DNA of 64,000 nucleotides from JAFGVL01 sp963662245 (GCA_963662245.2 CAXXVQ010000009.1:682001-746000), one strand, 5' to 3'. Counted from the first letter of the stretch, positions 37,675-48,717 are shown. Translations and numbers: made by a program. Notes: generated by a model not told the origin, from the letters alone.

Positions 37675-40600
37675 ATGAAGAATTTATTTCTGTGTTTATC
37701 CTTTCTTATGCTTGTCTTAAATGTTCATGGACAAGAAACCTTTACTTACGATAATCTTGATAGAAACTTTTTTGAAGGAAAAGAACTATTTTCTCAAAAG
37801 AAGTTTGCTGCATCACTAGTATATTTTAATCGATTTTTAGAGCAGAAAAAAGTTGCTGATTCGGAAAAGATCCAGGAGGCTCACTATTATATTGCTTGTG
37901 AAGCTTATGAGATGAGACGCGAGAATGCCGTAACACTTCTTGAGAACTACTTGCAAAACTATCCGTATACGCAGTTTAAGGATAAAGTCTATTTTATGCT
38001 TGGTAATCTGTCTTTTCAAAAAAAGAAATACAAAAAAGCTTTAGAATGGTATGGCAAGACTACTGAACGCAGACTGAGTGATGAAGAAGCCGAGGAGTTA
38101 AATTTTAATCAAGGATATTCATATCTAGCTACGGATGATTATTCAAAAGCAAAATCATCTTTTAAAGTTTTAAAAGGAGGGAAATCAAAATATTCTAATT
38201 CTGCAGCTTATTATTATTCATATTGTCAATATTCAGAGAAGCACTTTGATGATGCTTTAGAAGGTTTTCTGGCAATAAAAGATCAGGTTGAGTTTTCGGC
38301 TTTTGTTCCTTATTACATTATTCAGATATACTATCACAATAAGGACTATGATAATTTAGTTCCATATGCTGAAAAGGTATTAGCAGAGAATCCATCTGCG
38401 CCTAATAATGTTGAGGTAAAACGCATCTTGGGTGAAATTGCTTATCAAAATAAAGATTATGCAAAGACAATAGAATACTTACAGGCTTATGCAAAAGGGA
38501 ATCCTAAAGTTATGCGTAATGATATGTATATTTTAGGCGTTTCATATTTTAATAATGCAGAGTACTCTGATGCAGCTAATTATTTGACAAAGGTTACTTC
38601 AGTTAAAGATACATTAGCTCAAAACGCTTATCTTCATTTAGGTCATTGTTATGTGCAACTTGGAGATAAAAACAATGCCCGTATGTCATATAGAACTGCT
38701 TCTGAAATGGATTTTGATAAAAAAATAAAAGAAGAAGCTGCGTTTAATTATATCCTAACCACATTTGAAACTACTACTCCTTTTGGTGAGTCAATAAAGG
38801 CTTTTGAAGCATTCCTAAATGAATTTCCAAATTCTCAATATACACAACGAGTTACGGAGAACTTGATTACAGCTTATATGTCAAGTCAGAACTTTAACGC
38901 TGCTAGTGAGTCATTAGATAAATTTAAAGTTCTTTCTCCTGCAATGAAAGATGTTAAAGCTTATATCTTATTTCAATTAGGAACAGAAGAGTTCGTAAAA
39001 GCATATTATGATAAGGCTATTGAGTGTTTTAATAAATCCTTGGAGTTTGCTACTCCTAATTTTAATGATGCTCAAGTATATTATTGGAGAGCAGAAAGCT
39101 ATTATAGGAATGAAGAGTTTGATTTGTCAAGAAAGGACTTTATGACTTTTATGTCAAAAAAAGGAGCAAAATCATTCCCAGAATACAATCTTGCAAATTA
39201 TAATCTTGCGTTTACATATTTCCACAATAAGCAGTATAAAGAGTCATTGCCTTATTTTAAAGATTATGTAAAAGGAGAATCAAATCAGAATGCTCCAACC
39301 TATTGTGATGCGTTAGACCGTATTGCTGATGTGTATTTTATGGGAAGAGATTTTAAAGACGCTGAAAAGTATTATAATCTATCTATAAAAACAGGTGCTA
39401 GAAATGGTGATTATGCAACTTATCAGAAAGCCTTAGTGTTAGGTTTGCTTAAAAACTATAATGGTAAGGTTACCGGAATGCTGGAGTTGCAAACGAAATA
39501 TCCTAAATCTGATTATCAAGATGACTCATTCTATGAGATGGGGCGTGCATATGTATTGTTAGAGAAGCGTGAAAAAGCTCTTGAAACATATAGAGCATTA
39601 ATTGAAAAATTCCCATTATCTCCTTTGGCAAGAAAAGCTGCATTAGAGATTGGTATGTTGTATTATAACGCAGGGGATTATGATGAAGCTATTGCTGCAT
39701 ATAAAAATGTTGTTGCAACTTATCCAAACAGTGAAGAAACAAGAACTGCACTAGAAACTTTAGAAGCAATTTATGTAGAGAAAAATGCGGTGTCTGAATA
39801 CTTTGATTATACAAAATCAAAAGGACTTGAAGTTGCTGATGCAAATAAAGAAGATTCGTTGACTTATCTTGCAGCTGAACGCTTGTATATGAAGTCAAAC
39901 ATAATTTCGGCAACTACTGCTTTCGAAAGTTATTTGACAAACTTCTGTCCGGGAGGGCGCTCATGTATTAATGCTCGTTTCTATTTAGCAGATTGTTATT
40001 ATTCGACTAATAAAATGTTGAAGGCTATGGAACAATATAAAACATTATCGGAGCTATCTGGTAATCCATTTATGGAAACAGTGTTAGTGCGTTTGTCTCA
40101 AATTGCTTATGATCAAAAAGATTATGAAACAGCATTGGTTTCATTTAAACAATTGCAACAAGTAGCTCAAGAGAAAGATAATATCAATGCAGCTAAAATT
40201 GGGGTACTAAGATGTAGTTATCTGCTTAATGATGTAGAGACAACAATCGGTATTGCAAATGATATTATCAGTAGTAAAGAGCTTGATGAACAATTAGATA
40301 CTGAGGCTCGATATTATTTGGCTAAGGCTTATATTCAAAAAGGAGAGAAGGCAAAAGCTCAACCTGAGTTAGCTGTAGTTGCTAAATATTTAAGAACAGT
40401 ATCTGGTGCTGAATCAAAATATCTGATGGCTGATTATGAATTTGTTTCAGGAGATGATGAAAAGGCTGAAGCAATTATCTCAGACTTTATTTCAAAAGGA
40501 ACTCCTCATCAATATTGGTTGGCAAGAGCATTTGTATTGCTTGCAGATATTTACATTTATCGTAAAGATGATTTCCAAGCTAAGCAGTATTTGTTGAGCT

Positions 40601-40698
40601 TGCAGGCAAACTATCCAAATAAAGACTCAATCCTTGATTTAGTTCAAGAGCGTCTTGATGGAATTCAAGAGAGAGAAAATAATACAATTATTGAGTAA
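37675..40698 (+). CDS. large exported TPR protein
   Basis: A 1,007-residue protein with a signal peptide (about 1-19, FLCLSFLMLVLNVHG). Nearly all of the rest is tetratricopeptide or Sel1-like repeats: recurring Y..A...A/G..Y, P-type ends such as YPYTQFKD, NPSAPNN, FPNSQYT and YPKSDYQD. It probably acts as a periplasmic scaffold for protein assembly. It lies 31 bp before an outer-membrane barrel gene, and the pair occurs together in related genomes, which suggests a joint envelope role. No enzymatic motif. Confidence 0.85.
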   Translation: MKNLFLCLSFLMLVLNVHGQETFTYDNLDRNFFEGKELFSQKKFAASLVYFNRFLEQKKVADSEKIQEAHYYIACEAYEMRRENAVTLLENYLQNYPYTQFKDKVYFMLGNLSFQKKKYKKALEWYGKTTERRLSDEEAEELNFNQGYSYLATDDYSKAKSSFKVLKGGKSKYSNSAAYYYSYCQYSEKHFDDALEGFLAIKDQVEFSAFVPYYIIQIYYHNKDYDNLVPYAEKVLAENPSAPNNVEVKRILGEIAYQNKDYAKTIEYLQAYAKGNPKVMRNDMYILGVSYFNNAEYSDAANYLTKVTSVKDTLAQNAYLHLGHCYVQLGDKNNARMSYRTASEMDFDKKIKEEAAFNYILTTFETTTPFGESIKAFEAFLNEFPNSQYTQRVTENLITAYMSSQNFNAASESLDKFKVLSPAMKDVKAYILFQLGTEEFVKAYYDKAIECFNKSLEFATPNFNDAQVYYWRAESYYRNEEFDLSRKDFMTFMSKKGAKSFPEYNLANYNLAFTYFHNKQYKESLPYFKDYVKGESNQNAPTYCDALDRIADVYFMGRDFKDAEKYYNLSIKTGARNGDYATYQKALVLGLLKNYNGKVTGMLELQTKYPKSDYQDDSFYEMGRAYVLLEKREKALETYRALIEKFPLSPLARKAALEIGMLYYNAGDYDEAIAAYKNVVATYPNSEETRTALETLEAIYVEKNAVSEYFDYTKSKGLEVADANKEDSLTYLAAERLYMKSNIISATTAFESYLTNFCPGGRSCINARFYLADCYYSTNKMLKAMEQYKTLSELSGNPFMETVLVRLSQIAYDQKDYETALVSFKQLQQVAQEKDNINAAKIGVLRCSYLLNDVETTIGIANDIISSKELDEQLDTEARYYLAKAYIQKGEKAKAQPELAVVAKYLRTVSGAESKYLMADYEFVSGDDEKAEAIISDFISKGTPHQYWLARAFVLLADIYIYRKDDFQAKQYLLSLQANYPNKDSILDLVQERLDGIQERENNTIIE

Positions 40699-40729
40699 GC
40701 ATCATAAGGAAAATTCAACGATATAAAAG

Positions 40730-42427
40730 ATGAATAAATTAAAATATATTTTCGGGCTATTATTACTGTTTTGTTTTATTGGTTTAAGTGCTCAAGAGGT
40801 GCAGGAACAAGATAGTGCCATTATAAAGCGAGATGTTACAATTAAAAAAGCTTATGATCCTGTCATTCAGGATTCTAAAAAAATAAATGTTTTGCCATCC
40901 GTTGTAGAACCTGAGCTTCCAGAAATTGATGTGAAATATTCAAATTATTCTACGGTTCTTGATCCTCCATATGAAATTAGACCTCTGGAATCAGCTCGAA
41001 TTAAGATGCCTAGCCTTGTTGACCATAAGGATGGTTTTTTACGCTTAGGAATGGGGAATTATTGGGGAACTATGGCTGATTTGCTTTGTCCGATAGTGAA
41101 TAACTCAACTTATCGTTGGGACTTAAATATGAACCACCTTGGGACATTTGCAGATAAGATGCATCACGAAAACCTATTGGGAATGTCTGTTCGTCGATTT
41201 TATGAGTCTGGGCAATTTGTTATTGGTGGAAATTATGGATATGAAGGTTTCAATTATTACGGAGATAATAAGCTAGATAAAAATGCGCAATATTTCAATG
41301 GGGTAAATAATTTTCAGGGAGGTGATTATTTCTATGATAATGCTGGTGTAAATACATGGGATTTTGCGATTGGATATGACGCTATCCCAACGGCTGAGAA
41401 AGAAAGAAGTTACTCATTGAAGTTTAAATATGACGGTTTTGCTCCAAATGTTGGACTGATTGAGCATGTATTCAATACATCATTTAAGTATGATACTAAA
41501 ATGGATGAGAATAATACCGGGCTTAATGTTGATATGCAGAATTTAGTTTATAGTTCAAGTGATACAATAAACCCATTTAATCAAGATTCGTATACAATAT
41601 TTAGGTTGAACCCATATTATGATTTTAACCAAGATACATGGTTTTTACATGTAGGGGCTAAAATAAATTTCTCAGGTCAAGGGCAATCGTTTGTTCCTGC
41701 AGCAGATGTGAAGGCTCAGGCAACACTTATTGAAGATGCAATGTATATGTATGCCGGAATAGGAGGCGATGTGGATGCAAATACGATGAAAGAAATATTG
41801 GCGTATAATACATATATTGATTTAAATGAAAAAATTGCAAATAGCTATACTCCATTCAATTTGTATGGTGGGCTGAAGCTGAAGTTGCTATATAACTTTA
41901 TTACGGATGTTTCTTTTGCTTATAAGAAGATCTATGATCAATATTTCTTCGTAAATGATACATTGTACAACTATACAACTAATACAACGGTTTTAAACAA
42001 TGTTTTCTCTGCTGATTATAGTGATGCGTCGGTATTCAATACTTCAGTTAAGTTGAACTATAATTTTAATCAAAAATTAGGGTTCCAATTTATTTGGAAG
42101 AACAGCGTGTGGAATGTTGATGAAGGTGAAGCTTGGTATATGCCGAAGAATGAATTTGACTTCGGAATTGATATGTATTTGACTAGACGAATGGCAATTA
42201 ACTTATACTCATATTTTGCTGCTGGTCGACAAGCTAGGGCTCTTGATGGTTCAATAGTTGATTTAAAGACAATTGCTGATGTAAATTTAGGATTCTTCTA
42301 TGCACATAGTAGTAAAGTGTCAGCATTCTTAAAACTAAACAACATCGCACACCAGAAATATGAAAAATGGTATGGATATGAAGTAAATGGATTTAATGCA
42401 ATGTTTGGGTTAGTGTTTGCATTCTAA
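40730..42427 (+). CDS. outer-membrane beta-barrel protein
   Basis: A 565-residue exported protein: signal peptide about 1-20, a plug-like N-terminal part with EVQEQDSAIIKRDVTIKKAYDP and KINVLPSVV, and a long alternating aromatic-rich region with many Asn/Tyr strands ending in GLVFAF (C-terminal phenylalanine, an outer-membrane insertion signal). It resembles a TonB-receptor-like barrel without the usual TonB-box or full plug. It is partnered with the upstream TPR protein. Confidence 0.78.
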   Translation: MNKLKYIFGLLLLFCFIGLSAQEVQEQDSAIIKRDVTIKKAYDPVIQDSKKINVLPSVVEPELPEIDVKYSNYSTVLDPPYEIRPLESARIKMPSLVDHKDGFLRLGMGNYWGTMADLLCPIVNNSTYRWDLNMNHLGTFADKMHHENLLGMSVRRFYESGQFVIGGNYGYEGFNYYGDNKLDKNAQYFNGVNNFQGGDYFYDNAGVNTWDFAIGYDAIPTAEKERSYSLKFKYDGFAPNVGLIEHVFNTSFKYDTKMDENNTGLNVDMQNLVYSSSDTINPFNQDSYTIFRLNPYYDFNQDTWFLHVGAKINFSGQGQSFVPAADVKAQATLIEDAMYMYAGIGGDVDANTMKEILAYNTYIDLNEKIANSYTPFNLYGGLKLKLLYNFITDVSFAYKKIYDQYFFVNDTLYNYTTNTTVLNNVFSADYSDASVFNTSVKLNYNFNQKLGFQFIWKNSVWNVDEGEAWYMPKNEFDFGIDMYLTRRMAINLYSYFAAGRQARALDGSIVDLKTIADVNLGFFYAHSSKVSAFLKLNNIAHQKYEKWYGYEVNGFNAMFGLVFAF

Positions 42428-42440
42428 CCCATATTTGCTT

Positions 42441-42923
42441 TTATGTTGCTTTAGAAAGTAATACAACAGCTTTTGCTGCAATTCCTTCTTCACGACCAAC
42501 AAATCCTAGCTTCTCAGTTGTTGTAGCCTTGATAGATATATCTTCAATATCAATGCATAGAGTTTTAGCTAGTGTTTCTTGCATTGCTGGAATATGAGGA
42601 TTTAATTTTGGTTTTTCGGCACAGATAGTTGCATCAATATTTCCAATTTCATAACCCTTAGCTCTAACTAGCTTTATAGTATCTTTTAGCAGTATCTTGC
42701 TGTCAATATTCTTAAACTCACCTGCCGTGTCAGGGAAATGATAACCTATGTCTCTTAAGTTGGCTGCACCAAGTAGTGCGTCACATATGCTATGGATCAG
42801 AACATCGGCATCTGAATGTCCTAGTAGGCCTTTGTTATACTCAATCTTTATTCCACCTAACCATAGCTCTCTGCCTTCTGCAAAGCGATGCACATCATAT
42901 CCTAGTCCAACTCTAATTTTCAT
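42441..42923 (-). CDS. ispF: 2-C-methyl-D-erythritol 2,4-cyclodiphosphate synthase
   Basis: A 160-residue enzyme of the non-mevalonate isoprenoid route. Metal site residues are in GLGYDVHRF (DxH) and the later GHSDADVLIHSICDALLG; DIGYHFPDT and IDATICAEKPKL follow. It converts CDP-ME-2-phosphate to MEcPP. An alternative ATG lies 12 bp upstream (42935); the chosen one fits the family start MKIRVG. Ends 13 bp from the convergent barrel gene. Confidence 0.94.
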   Translation of the reverse strand: MKIRVGLGYDVHRFAEGRELWLGGIKIEYNKGLLGHSDADVLIHSICDALLGAANLRDIGYHFPDTAGEFKNIDSKILLKDTIKLVRAKGYEIGNIDATICAEKPKLNPHIPAMQETLAKTLCIDIEDISIKATTTEKLGFVGREEGIAAKAVVLLSKAT

Positions 42924-42943
42924 TTTTAAGCTCATTTATGTAT

Positions 42944-42980
42944 ATAAAAAAACAAGTTGCTACAAAAGTAACAACTTGTT
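42944..42980 (-). terminator. terminator after porV (minus strand)
   Basis: AACAAGTTG (42951-42959) pairs with CAACTTGTT (42972-42980), extended by TAC/GTA around an AAAA loop. A T-run follows on the minus strand. Confidence 0.85.
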
Positions 42981-43006
42981 CTAATATCTAAATTTTTTCT
43001 TAGTGG

Positions 43007-44200
43007 TTATTTAACTAAGTCTTTAAGTCCATCCATGTCAAATGCAAGAGAGAATCTGATTGTTTGATCAAGAGGGTTTGTTTGTGCTGTGGAAATTACA
43101 TACGATGCATCTAGTTGGAACATGTTTAATTTAAATCCGGCACCGGCAGTGAAATACTTTCTGTTTCCTTTTGTATCGCTTTCATGGAAATAACCTCCGC
43201 GAACAAGGAATTGTTTGTTATACATATATTCTACACCAAATCCCCAAGCAATTTCTTTTAGTTCTTCAGAGAATCCTCCAGGAGCATCTCCGAATGAGCT
43301 AAATATACCACCAATTACAGATTTATTTTCATAATCATCTATATCGCTAATATAGTCTGGATTATCATATCCTGTAGGGTGGTCAGTTGTTTTATAATCT
43401 TCAACATATGGTTTACTAGGAACTAATAATTTGTTGAAATCCAAGTTGATGTTGAACTGGTTGTAATTGTCAATTGGATACTCGAAAGATGTACCTAAAC
43501 GCATATTGGTTGGAAGGAAGATATTGTTATCTCCATTGTTATATGAAATTTTATTACCAATGTTTGATATATCTAAACCAAATGCTAGAGATCCATCTGT
43601 TGTAGCTAATCTAACTGGCATTTTATAAGTTGCTGCGATGTCAGCTGCTACAGAATATCCCGGATACATATCTTCAACCATATTTCCACTCAAGTTTGAG
43701 TAGATATAGCGAAGTGCAACTGCCGCAGACCATCTTTCAGAAAGAAGTCTTGAATATGCCACATCAATTGCAAATTCATTAGGGTTTGCAACTCCTAGGT
43801 CACTCCCTTGTTCATCATTAAGTTGAACTTCTCCTAAAGAGAAATATCTTAAGGAAGCACTTACTGCTTGTTGCTCATTTAATTTATAGTAACCTGCTAG
43901 ATAAGCTAGGTTGATGTCTTTTACAATCTTACTCATCCATGGTGTATATGAAAATGAGAAACCACCGGGGCTTTCCATAAATACATATTTAGATGGGTTC
44001 CAATATTGAGAATTGACATCCGCTGATGTTGCAGCACCAACATCACCCATACCTCCGGCTCTTGCATCAGGTGTAATGCTTAGAGATGGGACTCCTGTGT
44101 AAATAGGATTTAATCTGTCTTTATCTGCTGCAGACGCAGTAATGGTTGCACACGCTAGTGCAATAGTTGCTGTCAACTTAAAGAAAACGGATTTTTTCAT
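43007..44200 (-). CDS. porV: T9SS outer-membrane protein PorV
   Basis: A 397-residue outer-membrane barrel with a signal peptide (residues ~1-24). It has the PorV/LptO features AGGMGDVGAATSADVNSQYWNPSKYVF and FSFSYTPWMSKIVKDINLAY, and ends with FDMDGL-type strand-forming residues. PorV shuttles cargo from the Sov translocon to the PorU/PorZ attachment complex. It lies 65 bp downstream of porU on the same strand, as in other Bacteroidetes. Confidence 0.93.
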   Translation of the reverse strand: MKKSVFFKLTATIALACATITASAADKDRLNPIYTGVPSLSITPDARAGGMGDVGAATSADVNSQYWNPSKYVFMESPGGFSFSYTPWMSKIVKDINLAYLAGYYKLNEQQAVSASLRYFSLGEVQLNDEQGSDLGVANPNEFAIDVAYSRLLSERWSAAVALRYIYSNLSGNMVEDMYPGYSVAADIAATYKMPVRLATTDGSLAFGLDISNIGNKISYNNGDNNIFLPTNMRLGTSFEYPIDNYNQFNINLDFNKLLVPSKPYVEDYKTTDHPTGYDNPDYISDIDDYENKSVIGGIFSSFGDAPGGFSEELKEIAWGFGVEYMYNKQFLVRGGYFHESDTKGNRKYFTAGAGFKLNMFQLDASYVISTAQTNPLDQTIRFSLAFDMDGLKDLVK

Positions 44201-44265
44201 TTATTAATATATTTTTAAAGATTGCAAGTATACAATATTTTGATTTAATAATAAAATTTCAAATG

Positions 44266-47200
44266 TTATTTTACTATGAGCTTATTTGATTTAAAATTAA
44301 CAATTCCCTCTGCCTCCGATTTCACGGTAATTCTATAGATATATAGGCCATTAGGAATTTTTGATCCTGAGCCAGCTGTTAAGTCCCAAGATATTGAAGT
44401 TTCGTTATTATTTGAATAAACATCTTGAGATTCTGTCCAAATTAATTCACCAAATAGACTGAAAACTTCTACCTTAAATGTTAGGTCACTTTGTGGTTGG
44501 TTGTGTGATAAAATAAAGTTTACATAACTAGAGGCAGGGTTTGGTTGTGCTAATACTGAATAAATTTCAGGTTTTTTATTGTTATTAACTGTAAACGAAA
44601 TTGATGCTGTATTTGAGTTGTTTAATAAGTCCCATGCTCGAAGTGATAAAGTATATTTACCGTCTTCAAGTGTTGGAAGCTTATAGGCTAGAGAGCCCGA
44701 CTTATAATCCCCAATAGTTGTTTCATAGTAGTCGTTAAGTACAAAGCTGTAATTTGGATCATTGTTAATCGTCGCAACGATATCGTGACCAATACCAACA
44801 CCACCAATATTAATTCCATTTTCATCACTAAGGTTTGCATATAAAACAGAAGTTGCATCAACATTATTGCCAGACTTAAACCTTGAATTATTTAAGTATA
44901 GCTCGATATTAGGTCCTTGGGTTTCGAATGTGAAGTCATTTTTTGTGCCTCCAATTATTATGTTTTCGTAATATCCTTGTGCTTCAATATCATTAGTTTC
45001 ATCAGCGGCGTAAAGGTTGAATTTCCCTGTACCATAGTTATAGTTGATATCCTTTGGTATCATAAAGGTCATCGTAAATTCCCCGTTTGTTACATATGCT
45101 TTTCCTGCAAATAGTTTGTTAATTCTGTCGTAATATGTAAATAAGCTATCACTATTATTCGCTAAGGTTGTGATTTTGATTTTTTTGTCAAATACGCTTG
45201 CTGATATTGTTCCGTTAAAGTTTGATAGTAGATCTCCTGATGGAGATTGAATTTCACCTTTAATAGTAACGGTACATAACGCGTTTATAGTATCTGTGCC
45301 ATTATTAGAATTGCTAATAATTTCAGTTGTTACTATTTTGTTCATTGGAATAGGCAGAACAATCGCTGGATCAGCTAATAGAGTGAAGTTTAGTTTGTTG
45401 GTGTTATTTACAAGTTTGTTTTTTGTCCTTCTCATTATCTCGCCAAAAGTTAAAGGGCTACCATTTTCAATGGTGAAAACATTGTTGTTAAAGGCAAGAT
45501 TTAGCTGGTAGTTTTCGCTGGCATAAACAGTTCTTGTAGTTGTGAATAAGCCAATAGCTCCTCCATTTCTTTTTAATAAAACATCTTCACCGGTTGAGGA
45601 TTCGCTATTATCAAATTTGCTGAAAGAACATGTGGCAGTAACAAAAAGAGGTAGTTTTTCATTGTGCATATCTTCTACATCGCTTCTGCCAATTAGTTTT
45701 TCATTTGCTAGACCTTCTGTACTACCGTGTCCAGTATAATTTAAAAGGAATGATCCTGAATTAAGTTGGTTGAAAAGTTCTTCTTTTGCAGTTGGATATG
45801 ATTCTCCTGTTGCAGTGACTTCCTGATAATAGGCATCTAAGAAGATTCGTTTTGTTTCAAACGCAGGATAATATTCTTCCATGTATTTTGCTAGTGAATC
45901 TGACTGCCCCATGTGTAAGGTGTTATCATCATCATCGGCTAAGTAGCATAATTTATTTTTCCAATAATCTTTGTTGCTGTTTTCAATGTAATCTGATATT
46001 TTTTCTACAACAATATCAGCCTGATCTGTTGTGGAAACGGTTAACCGACCAACGCCAATATCAAGGGATTCAGATGAAATATTCGCCCCCTCGCTATCTT
46101 CTAGTAATCCAAAATAGTCATCTGTTACATATGAACTGATTTCATTTAAAGAGTTATCTGATTGGTATGTTAGCAGCTTATTTACGCTAGTATTTTTGCT
46201 TAGTAAGCCTTTGTTGTCATAAGTGCCGTCGCCAAATAAAAGTAATGATTTTGGCATGTCATTGTCACCGGTAGAGCGGTCATACAACATCTTCATTAAC
46301 CAGCGGTATGCTGTGGCGTCAGGTGTTCCAGATGAAAATTCGTTGTAAACTTGTTCCGGTGTGCAAACTAAAACAGAAATGCCTTCATGTGTTTGGTGTA
46401 GTTGTGCAATTTCATTTGCTTGAGTAATAAATTCTGAGGGTGTTATTATGACCATGTCAACTAGAGAAACCCCATGTAAATCTTGGTTAGAAACAGAGCT
46501 TTCTAAAGTTGGAGTAGGGAAACTTCCATATGGATTAATTGCAGCATATTCTTTTAATGTAGATGCATTATCGACAAATGAATATGTGCTACCATTATTT
46601 GAAGTTGAAATCTCAGCAATATTTGTTGGATCAGTAATGTCTAGAATTACCGGACTGTTTGTAGCGCTAAAGTTAAATAATGCAACTTTGTTTGTTCCAA
46701 CGATATCTGGATTTCTAAACAGTAATTCGGAAGAACTTAAGTTTATCTTTCTGTATGCATTGATTGCAATGTAGTTTAACCAAGCTTTACCAGAGCTAGG
46801 GTTATTATATTTTGTTCTGACTTCAATGTCTGAAGAACTAACTGTTTTTGAATATGTGGTTGTTGTAGATTTAGCTGCGTCGTGCTCTCCGGTTTTATAG
46901 AATGTCAAATTGTTGCCAGCAAGGTTGTCATTAATATATACCGACATGTAGGTGACAGAGCTTGAGCTTGCAATGGCATCAACTCTAATCTTCTGTTCTT
47001 TATTTGTGTCAATATTTGGGATCGAAAAATCAAATGTATACTCATATGTTGTGCTATTAAATGGTTCTCCATACCATTCTTTACCCGAGCTAAGTATATT
47101 GTATTTATCGGATTCGTAAAGATAATGGTCAAGGAAATAATCAACTGTGTCAGTAGGAGTATCCGTTACTGTTGATGCTGTTGAAATGAGTTTTTCAGAA

Positions 47201-48042
47201 CCAATATCATCACTTATGAAGTAATAACCTTTGTCTGAGTAGTTGTTGTTTGTGCGAACGAATTCGCCGGCAGTAGAGTTGTATTCCCATGATGTTGGCC
47301 CTTGTGCATAAAATAATATGTAATCTCCTTTGTTGAAAATGCCATCAGAACCTTTGTATTTCCAAACGCTAATCTGTGGTAAGTCATCTAATTTTTCTTT
47401 TGAGAAATCTTCTGGAAGCATTGCTCCACCATAACCAAATATGTTTGCATTTGCAGCATTGCTAAATCCCCATGAAACTAGATCTTCATATGTGATTTTA
47501 TAAAATCCACTTGATTCAATAGAGATTTTTTTCCAAGTACCTGATTTTAGTTTTGAATTACTTGCGTAGGAGTGAAGCCCTTTAGATGATCTTAGTTCAG
47601 GCTTGTTTGTAATCTGATAAGATAAGTCAAAAGAAGTAATTTTTTTAAGTATATAGCCTTTTTTTATAAATGGTAAGATTGAAATAGTTCCTTCTTTTGT
47701 TTTTCTAGCAGTTGTGTAGATGGTAGATATTTCTGATTGTGATTCAATATCTACACCGCTGTTGGTAAGTATTGTTTTTTCTTCTGCAGATAAATCTTTG
47801 TATTTGATATTTGAAATTTGAACACTGTCAATTGTTTGTTCTTTGGATAAACTTATTGTTGTGTGAAAGTATGGAAGGTGTGTTGAATTTACATAGTTAG
47901 CATCAGTGAAATAGAGTGATTTCTCAGTTGAACTGCCTATTGGGTTTCCCCAAGCAATAACATAGTGGCTAGAAATTGTTGTTGAATAGCCTAGTATGCC
48001 AATGCAAAAAGCAAGAATCGTATGTATTATCTTTTTTACCAT
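44266..48042 (-). CDS. porU: T9SS sortase-like peptidase PorU
   Basis: A 1,258-residue surface protease. A signal peptide (about 1-20) is followed by a long beta-rich N-terminal region, then a C25 (gingipain-type) catalytic domain with the motifs NYTGHGSTEGL (catalytic His) and FVTATCSFSKFDN (catalytic Cys). The C-terminus carries a T9SS-like domain (VLAQPNPASSYVNF to VNFKSNKLIVK). PorU cleaves sorting domains from cargo and attaches it to anionic LPS. It is the upstream gene of the pair with porV. Confidence 0.94.
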   Translation of the reverse strand: MVKKIIHTILAFCIGILGYSTTISSHYVIAWGNPIGSSTEKSLYFTDANYVNSTHLPYFHTTISLSKEQTIDSVQISNIKYKDLSAEEKTILTNSGVDIESQSEISTIYTTARKTKEGTISILPFIKKGYILKKITSFDLSYQITNKPELRSSKGLHSYASNSKLKSGTWKKISIESSGFYKITYEDLVSWGFSNAANANIFGYGGAMLPEDFSKEKLDDLPQISVWKYKGSDGIFNKGDYILFYAQGPTSWEYNSTAGEFVRTNNNYSDKGYYFISDDIGSEKLISTASTVTDTPTDTVDYFLDHYLYESDKYNILSSGKEWYGEPFNSTTYEYTFDFSIPNIDTNKEQKIRVDAIASSSSVTYMSVYINDNLAGNNLTFYKTGEHDAAKSTTTTYSKTVSSSDIEVRTKYNNPSSGKAWLNYIAINAYRKINLSSSELLFRNPDIVGTNKVALFNFSATNSPVILDITDPTNIAEISTSNNGSTYSFVDNASTLKEYAAINPYGSFPTPTLESSVSNQDLHGVSLVDMVIITPSEFITQANEIAQLHQTHEGISVLVCTPEQVYNEFSSGTPDATAYRWLMKMLYDRSTGDNDMPKSLLLFGDGTYDNKGLLSKNTSVNKLLTYQSDNSLNEISSYVTDDYFGLLEDSEGANISSESLDIGVGRLTVSTTDQADIVVEKISDYIENSNKDYWKNKLCYLADDDDNTLHMGQSDSLAKYMEEYYPAFETKRIFLDAYYQEVTATGESYPTAKEELFNQLNSGSFLLNYTGHGSTEGLANEKLIGRSDVEDMHNEKLPLFVTATCSFSKFDNSESSTGEDVLLKRNGGAIGLFTTTRTVYASENYQLNLAFNNNVFTIENGSPLTFGEIMRRTKNKLVNNTNKLNFTLLADPAIVLPIPMNKIVTTEIISNSNNGTDTINALCTVTIKGEIQSPSGDLLSNFNGTISASVFDKKIKITTLANNSDSLFTYYDRINKLFAGKAYVTNGEFTMTFMIPKDINYNYGTGKFNLYAADETNDIEAQGYYENIIIGGTKNDFTFETQGPNIELYLNNSRFKSGNNVDATSVLYANLSDENGINIGGVGIGHDIVATINNDPNYSFVLNDYYETTIGDYKSGSLAYKLPTLEDGKYTLSLRAWDLLNNSNTASISFTVNNNKKPEIYSVLAQPNPASSYVNFILSHNQPQSDLTFKVEVFSLFGELIWTESQDVYSNNNETSISWDLTAGSGSKIPNGLYIYRITVKSEAEGIVNFKSNKLIVK

Positions 48043-48105
48043 GATGCAGAATGATTACATTAGTATGTAACGAATAACTTCGTTAAGTTGTTGTGTAATT
48101 GAAGC

Positions 48106-48717
48106 TTATTTAACTACAAAATCCAGTAATTTTTTATCTTCTAAATAACCTTCAAGATGGTTGTTGATATTAATTTTGCCAACTCCAACAGGAGTTCCTG
48201 TGAAAATGATATCTCCAATCTTAAGTGTGAAAAATTTACTTACATAAGCAATAATCTGATTGACATTGAAAATCATATCAGAAGTATTTCCTTTTTGAAC
48301 TTTGTTTCCATCAATGTTAAGATGAAAGTTTAGATTGTTGATATCTCCAAATTCACTTATGGGATGAAAATTACTGATAACAGCTGAGCCATCAAATGCT
48401 TTGCAAATTTCCCATGGAAGTCCTTTTGCTTTATATTCTCTTTGGATGTCACGAGCAGTAAAGTCAATGCCTAATCCAATTGTGCTATAATATCTTGGTG
48501 CAAACTTTTCTGAAATATTTTTACCAAGTCTATCTATTTGAACAATTAGTTCCGTTTCGTAATGAATTTCATTTGAGAAATCCGGAATAAAAAATGGCTT
48601 GTTGTTTTTTAAAAGAGCTGAGTCTGGTTTCATAAAGATAACCGGTTCAGTAGGTATAGTGTTATTAAGCTCCTCAATGTGAGCTTTGTAATTCATTCCG
48701 ACGGCAATAATTTTCAT
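48106..48717 (-). CDS. fumarylacetoacetate hydrolase family protein
   Basis: A 203-residue single-domain member of the FAH/FAHD1 family. Signatures include MKIIAVGMNYKAHIEEL, EIHYETELIVQIDRLGK (metal-binding Glu), GLGIDFTARDIQ and IIFTGTPVGVGKI. Members act as acylpyruvate hydrolases or oxaloacetate decarboxylases. It lies 15 bp after rex on the same strand. Confidence 0.9.
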   Translation of the reverse strand: MKIIAVGMNYKAHIEELNNTIPTEPVIFMKPDSALLKNNKPFFIPDFSNEIHYETELIVQIDRLGKNISEKFAPRYYSTIGLGIDFTARDIQREYKAKGLPWEICKAFDGSAVISNFHPISEFGDINNLNFHLNIDGNKVQKGNTSDMIFNVNQIIAYVSKFFTLKIGDIIFTGTPVGVGKININNHLEGYLEDKKLLDFVVK